NCBI RefSeq assembly: GCF_900113065.1
Contig: NZ_FOOA01000009.1
Coordinates: forward strand, 1 to 64,000
Length of the DNA stretch: 64,000 nucleotides
Direction of reading: 5' to 3'
Source: Aureimonas phyllosphaerae
Lineage (GTDB): Bacteria; Pseudomonadota; Alphaproteobacteria; Rhizobiales; Rhizobiaceae
In this document: positions 61,362-64,000 of the stretch, one piece after another
Layout of the letters: every line of letters begins with the position of its first letter
Numbering within the stretch: position 1 is the first letter of the stretch
Position numbers and translations under genes: made by a program
The notes under the pieces: model-generated
The model's input: the letters and a program-made list of their open reading frames with translations, nothing else
Database searches by the model: none
What the model was told of the DNA's origin: nothing

Positions 61362-61874
61362 TCAGGGGCGCGGTTCGCCGTCGCCGGGCGGCGGGCCGGC
61401 CGGCGCGTCCGTCTCGTCGTCGTAGTCGAAGACGTCGGACAGGGCGAGGATCCGGGCGGTCATCGCCGCGAGCTCGCCCGTGATGCGGTCGTGCAGCGTT
61501 ACCGCGATCTCGGGATATTCCTGCAGCATCCGGCGAAACAGCGGGCGCGAGATGCGGATGAAGTCGCAGTCGGTGGCGGTGACCGCCGTCACCGGCCGGC
61601 GCGTGTCGGCCATGAGGGCCATCTCGCCGAGGAGCGATCCGGGACCCGCCGTCTCGACGACGCGCCGCGCGTCGCCCTCGCCGTCGACGAGGTTGACCAT
61701 ACCCGAGGCCACGATGAAGCCGGCATCCGCGCGCGCCTCGGCGCGGAACAGGATCTCGCCCGAGCGCAGGTGGCGATGCTCGGCGCCGAAGGCCAGAAGC
61801 CGCAGCTGGTCGCGCGTCAGGTCCTGGAACAGGGAGACGCCGCCGAGAAGCTCCATGTCGCTTTCCAGGCTCAT
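61362..61874 (-). CDS. Cyclic nucleotide-binding domain protein
   Basis: A 170-residue single-domain protein of the CRP-like cyclic-nucleotide-binding superfamily without a helix-turn-helix. The beta-roll has DQLRLLAFGAEHRHLRSGEI, DAGFIVASGMVNLVDGEG, GPGSLLGEMALMADTRRPVT (phosphate-binding cassette with GEMAL) and DCDFIRISRPLFRRMLQEYP. A C-terminal helix and acidic/Pro tail follow. It can bind cAMP or a similar ligand but cannot act as a transcription factor itself, so it probably signals by protein contact. The Met at 61874 is preferred over 61931. It converges on the kinase gene with a gap of four bases. Confidence 0.8.
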   Translation of the reverse strand: MSLESDMELLGGVSLFQDLTRDQLRLLAFGAEHRHLRSGEILFRAEARADAGFIVASGMVNLVDGEGDARRVVETAGPGSLLGEMALMADTRRPVTAVTATDCDFIRISRPLFRRMLQEYPEIAVTLHDRITGELAAMTARILALSDVFDYDDETDAPAGPPPGDGEPRP

Positions 61875-62037
61875 GCCGACCGAAACACCCTTCACGCCCC
61901 CTGCCGGGCGCGGGGCGCCCGCTTCGGACATCGCAGGAAATCGCCGCCGCGTGAAGCCCAAAGCGGGGCGAAGTCGCAGCCAGCCGGCCCCTTCGCCCCA
62001 CGGCGTTTCCAGCCGGCCACACAACCGGCGGTTCGGG

Positions 62038-62721
62038 TCAGGGCATCAGCTTGTAGCCGCCCGACTCCGTCACGATCAGCCGGGCGTTGGAAGGCTCCGG
62101 CTCGATCTTCTGGCGAAGGCGATAGACGTGGGTCTCGAGCGTGTGGGTGGTGACGCCCGAATTGTAGCCCCACACCTCTTCCAGAAGGACGTCGCGCGTC
62201 ACGACGCGCCGGTCGGCCCGGTAGAGGTAGCGGATGATCGCGGTTTCCTTCTCGGTCAGGCGGATCTTGCCGCCCTTCTCGTCGAGGAGGACCTTCTGGC
62301 TCGGCTTGAAGACGTAGGGGCCGACCTGGAAGGTCGCGTCCTCGGACTGCTCGTGCTGGCGCAGCTGGGCGCGGATGCGCGCGAGCAGCACCGCAAAGCG
62401 GAAGGGCTTGGCGACATAGTCGTTGGCGCCCGATTCGAGGCCGAGGATCGTGTCGGCGTCGCCGTCCTGCGCCGTCAGGATGATGACGGGCGCCTTGAAG
62501 CCGCCCTTGCGCAGCGTCTTCACCGCCTCGCGGCCGTCCATGTCCGGCAGGCCGACATCCATGATCACGAGGTCGATCAGGTTGGCGCGCGCGGTCTGGA
62601 TGCCCTTGGTGGCGTTCGCCTCCTGGAGCACCTGGAACTCCTCGTGGAGGGCGAGCTGATCCACCAGTGTCGTGCGAAGGTCGTCGTCGTCATCGACAAT
62701 GAGAATGCTACGTACGCTCAT
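62038..62721 (-). CDS. OmpR/PhoB-family response regulator
   Basis: A 227-residue regulator. The receiver domain (1-120) has SILIVDDDDDLR (acidic pocket), phospho-Asp55 in LVIMDVGLPD, Thr in VIILTAQDGD and Lys in YVAKPFRF. The winged helix (130-225) has RLTEKETAIIRYLYRADRRV, VWGYNSGVTTHTLETHVYRL and LIVTESGGYKLMP. It is an orphan here, with no kinase adjacent. The gene is divergent from the L,D-transpeptidase-like gene; similar pairs occur in other Hyphomicrobiales, which suggests control of the cell wall. A direct repeat in the shared promoter may be its binding site. Confidence 0.9.
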   Translation of the reverse strand: MSVRSILIVDDDDDLRTTLVDQLALHEEFQVLQEANATKGIQTARANLIDLVIMDVGLPDMDGREAVKTLRKGGFKAPVIILTAQDGDADTILGLESGANDYVAKPFRFAVLLARIRAQLRQHEQSEDATFQVGPYVFKPSQKVLLDEKGGKIRLTEKETAIIRYLYRADRRVVTRDVLLEEVWGYNSGVTTHTLETHVYRLRQKIEPEPSNARLIVTESGGYKLMP

Positions 62722-62772
62722 CCAGGGTCCTTCGTTTCAACGATCCGGTCGGGCGACTGATTCGCGCCCGGC

Positions 62773-62789
62773 TTTGTAATAATTTGTGA
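62773..62789. promoter_or_regulatory. 10-base-spaced direct repeat in the regulator/transpeptidase promoter
   Basis: TTTGTAA and TTTGTGA start 10 bases apart (62773 and 62783), the spacing of OmpR/PhoB-type operators. They lie in the 73-base gap between the divergent genes. Confidence 0.4.
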
Positions 62790-62794
62790 GCGCA

Positions 62795-63361
62795 ATGCGG
62801 CTTTTTCCACCCCCTAGGCCGAGGAAACCCCGTTCGGGCCCGCTTTTAACCGTTCGCGCCTCGCCGCTCGACCCGCGCCGCGGCATTCTGGCGGCGGGTC
62901 CGCTGCGCATTCCTTGTGCGCTCGGCCGCTCCGGCATCACCAGCGGCAAGCGCGAAGGGGACGGAGCGACGCCGCTCGCCGAAATGGCCGTCGTCGCGGC
63001 CTTCGTGCGGGGCGGGCGGCGCGGGGCCCCGTTCCGGCTGCCCGGCCTTCCGCTCCGCCGCGCACGGGCCGAGGACGGCTGGTCTGACGAGCCTCGCCAC
63101 CCCGCCTACAATCGCCCGGTGCGCCTGCCTTTGACGGCCAGCGCCGAGACGATGCAGCGCGAGGACGCGCTCTACGACGTCGTCGTGGTGCTCGACTGGA
63201 ACCTGCGATCGCGCGCACGCGGGCGCGGCAGCGCGATCTTCTTCCACATCGCGCGGCCGGGCTTCCGCCCGACCGAGGGCTGCGTCGCGGTCACGCGCCG
63301 GGACATGGGACGCTTGGCACCGTTCCTGCGGCCGGGCGCGCGATTGGCGGTGCGGCGATAG
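62795..63361 (+). CDS. L,D-transpeptidase-like (YkuD/ErfK-type) protein
   Basis: A 188-residue protein with the C-terminal catalytic block FHIARPGFRPTEGCVAVTRR: His and Cys are spaced as in L,D-transpeptidase catalysis. Further family segments are IPCALGRSGITSGKREGDGA and EDALYDVVVVLDWN. Such proteins make 3-3 peptidoglycan cross-links or attach proteins to the wall. No signal peptide is visible at the N-terminus (MRLFPPPRPRKPRSGP), which is odd for a periplasmic enzyme and may mean a non-classical role or a mis-set start. The ATG at 62795 is used; GTG 62786 overlaps the direct repeat. It is divergent from the response regulator. Confidence 0.72.
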   Translation: MRLFPPPRPRKPRSGPLLTVRASPLDPRRGILAAGPLRIPCALGRSGITSGKREGDGATPLAEMAVVAAFVRGGRRGAPFRLPGLPLRRARAEDGWSDEPRHPAYNRPVRLPLTASAETMQREDALYDVVVVLDWNLRSRARGRGSAIFFHIARPGFRPTEGCVAVTRRDMGRLAPFLRPGARLAVRR

Positions 63362-63377
63362 GATCGCGTGGCGGCAG

Positions 63378-63402
63378 GGAACCCGGGGCGCTTTCGCGCG
63401 TC
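63378..63402 (+). promoter_or_regulatory. Imperfect sigma-EcfG-type promoter upstream of the FdhF/YdeP gene
   Basis: GGAAC-N16-CGTC: eight of nine consensus bases, 48 bases before the start codon. It is weak by itself, for the same reason as the site at 5277. Confidence 0.22.
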
Positions 63403-63449
63403 CCCCTCACTGGACCTTCCATCTTCCGTTCCCGCCGAGGCCTGCCGTC

Positions 63450-64000
63450 ATGAAGCGTAGCGAGATCCAGTCCGAGCCCACGGTCGAACCCTATGACGAG
63501 CCGACGGGCGGCTGGGGCTCGGTGAAGTCGCTCGCCAAGAAGAGCCTTGCCGAGGGGCTGGCGATCTCGACCATCTGGAACACGCTCTACAAGCAGAACA
63601 AGCCGGACGGCTTCGCCTGCGTCTCGTGCTCCTGGGCCAAACCCGCCGACGCCAACACGTTCGAGTTCTGCGAGAACGGCGCCAAGGCGACGATCTGGGA
63701 GCAGACCAAGCGGCGCACCAACCGCGACTTCTTCGCCCGCCACAAGGTGTCCGAGCTTCTCGACTGGCCGGACTACGACCTCGAGAAGAACGGTCGCCTG
63801 ACGACGCCGATGCGCTACGACGCCTCGCTCGACCAGTATGTGCCGGTGTCCTGGGAAAGCGCCTTCGCCGAGATCGGCCGGGAGCTGCAGGCGCTCGATC
63901 CGAAGTCGGTGATCTTCTACGCCTCGGGCCGCGCCTCGCTCGAGACGAGCTACATGTACCAGCTCTTCGCGCGGGTCTACGGGTCGCAGAACCTGCCCGA
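63450..64000 (+). CDS. FdhF/YdeP-family molybdopterin oxidoreductase (3' partial)
   Basis: The first 183 codons of a gene cut by the right edge. The N-terminus EPTGGWGSVKSLAKKSLAEG (with an N-terminal charged lead) and WNTLYKQNKPDGFACVSCSW match the YdeP/FdhF subgroup of formate dehydrogenase-like molybdoenzymes, which carry a truncated iron-sulfur Cys motif (CVSC, then a Cys in FEFCENGAK). The start of the molybdopterin-binding domain is visible (YVPVSWESAFAEIGRELQAL, SVIFYASGRASLETSYMYQL). Full-length members are about 750-770 residues. Substrate is unknown; YdeP is linked to acid resistance in enterics. GAGG lies about ten bases before the ATG. Confidence 0.88.
   Translation, partial: MKRSEIQSEPTVEPYDEPTGGWGSVKSLAKKSLAEGLAISTIWNTLYKQNKPDGFACVSCSWAKPADANTFEFCENGAKATIWEQTKRRTNRDFFARHKVSELLDWPDYDLEKNGRLTTPMRYDASLDQYVPVSWESAFAEIGRELQALDPKSVIFYASGRASLETSYMYQLFARVYGSQNLP

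Noticed and set aside
1-64000. Search for tRNA, rRNA, mobile elements, prophage genes, toxin-antitoxin pairs and defence islands
   Set aside because: No such gene or boundary repeat was recognised by reading; intergenic gaps are nearly all under 310 bases. A tRNAscan and Infernal run would be decisive for RNAs.

Overview
The window is a gene-dense, GC-rich chromosomal segment (roughly two thirds G+C by eye). Gene content and order point to an alphaproteobacterium of the Hyphomicrobiales (Rhizobiales). The evidence is a def-fmt-truA, dapE, dapD, argB housekeeping cluster, an alphaproteobacterial flagellin, a rhizobial-type ribitol dehydrogenase operon, and DNA sites that look like targets of CtrA, sigma-EcfG, PhoB, Zur and RirA. 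I see no rRNA, tRNA, CRISPR array, phage, transposase or integrase. The genus cannot be fixed from this sequence alone.

Layout. 1-5.7 kb: the end of a membrane protein with a long Glu-Ala repeat, galE, a membrane-anchored EEP-fold hydrolase, a Tat-exported PhoX phosphatase with a Pho box, and a PRC-barrel-like protein. 5.8-16 kb: a secreted trypsin-like protease, rmuC, def-fmt-truA, dapE with an overlapping membrane protein, a lytic transglycosylase lipoprotein, dapD and a LOG-family protein. 16.3-17.8 kb: a small gene and a BON-domain gene, each behind a perfect sigma-EcfG-type promoter. 17.8-27.3 kb: a HAD nucleotidase, a porin, argB, a beta-barrel-like protein, a hybrid kinase with two receiver domains, a FAH-family enzyme and a phospholipase D-type protein. 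27.5-34.5 kb: a lone flagellin, a phytase-like esterase, a 54-residue protein, and the zinc operon (a 40-residue membrane ORF, znuC, znuB, znuA, zur). 34.5-45 kb: opgH, ureidoglycine aminohydrolase, an aldo/keto reductase, a HisKA_2 kinase, a TreS-like GH13 enzyme, and an Lrp regulator divergent from alr-dadA. 45-52 kb: ftsK behind a CtrA box, a membrane protein, lolA, a small lipoprotein, a fluoroacetate dehalogenase-like hydrolase and xthA. 52-61.4 kb: a TonB receptor with an IRO (RirA) motif, then a ribitol operon (AraC regulator, ABC importer, ribitol dehydrogenase, ribulokinase). 61.4-64 kb: a cyclic-nucleotide-domain protein, an OmpR-type regulator divergent from an L,D-transpeptidase-like gene, and the start of an FdhF/YdeP oxidoreductase.

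How the parts work together. DapD and DapE serve the succinylase route to lysine and meso-diaminopimelate. Def and Fmt act on the start methionine. The zinc genes form an autoregulated uptake unit. Alr and DadA convert L-alanine to D-alanine and then to pyruvate, probably under the divergent Lrp regulator. The ribitol operon covers sensing, import, oxidation to D-ribulose and phosphorylation.

No single spectacular new system is visible. The most informative observations are regulatory (paired EcfG promoters, Pho, Zur, CtrA and RirA sites, operon stem-loops). Three small items add to them: a 40-residue membrane ORF start-stop coupled to znuC, a 54-residue gene, and a hydrolase carrying the full fluoroacetate dehalogenase residue set.
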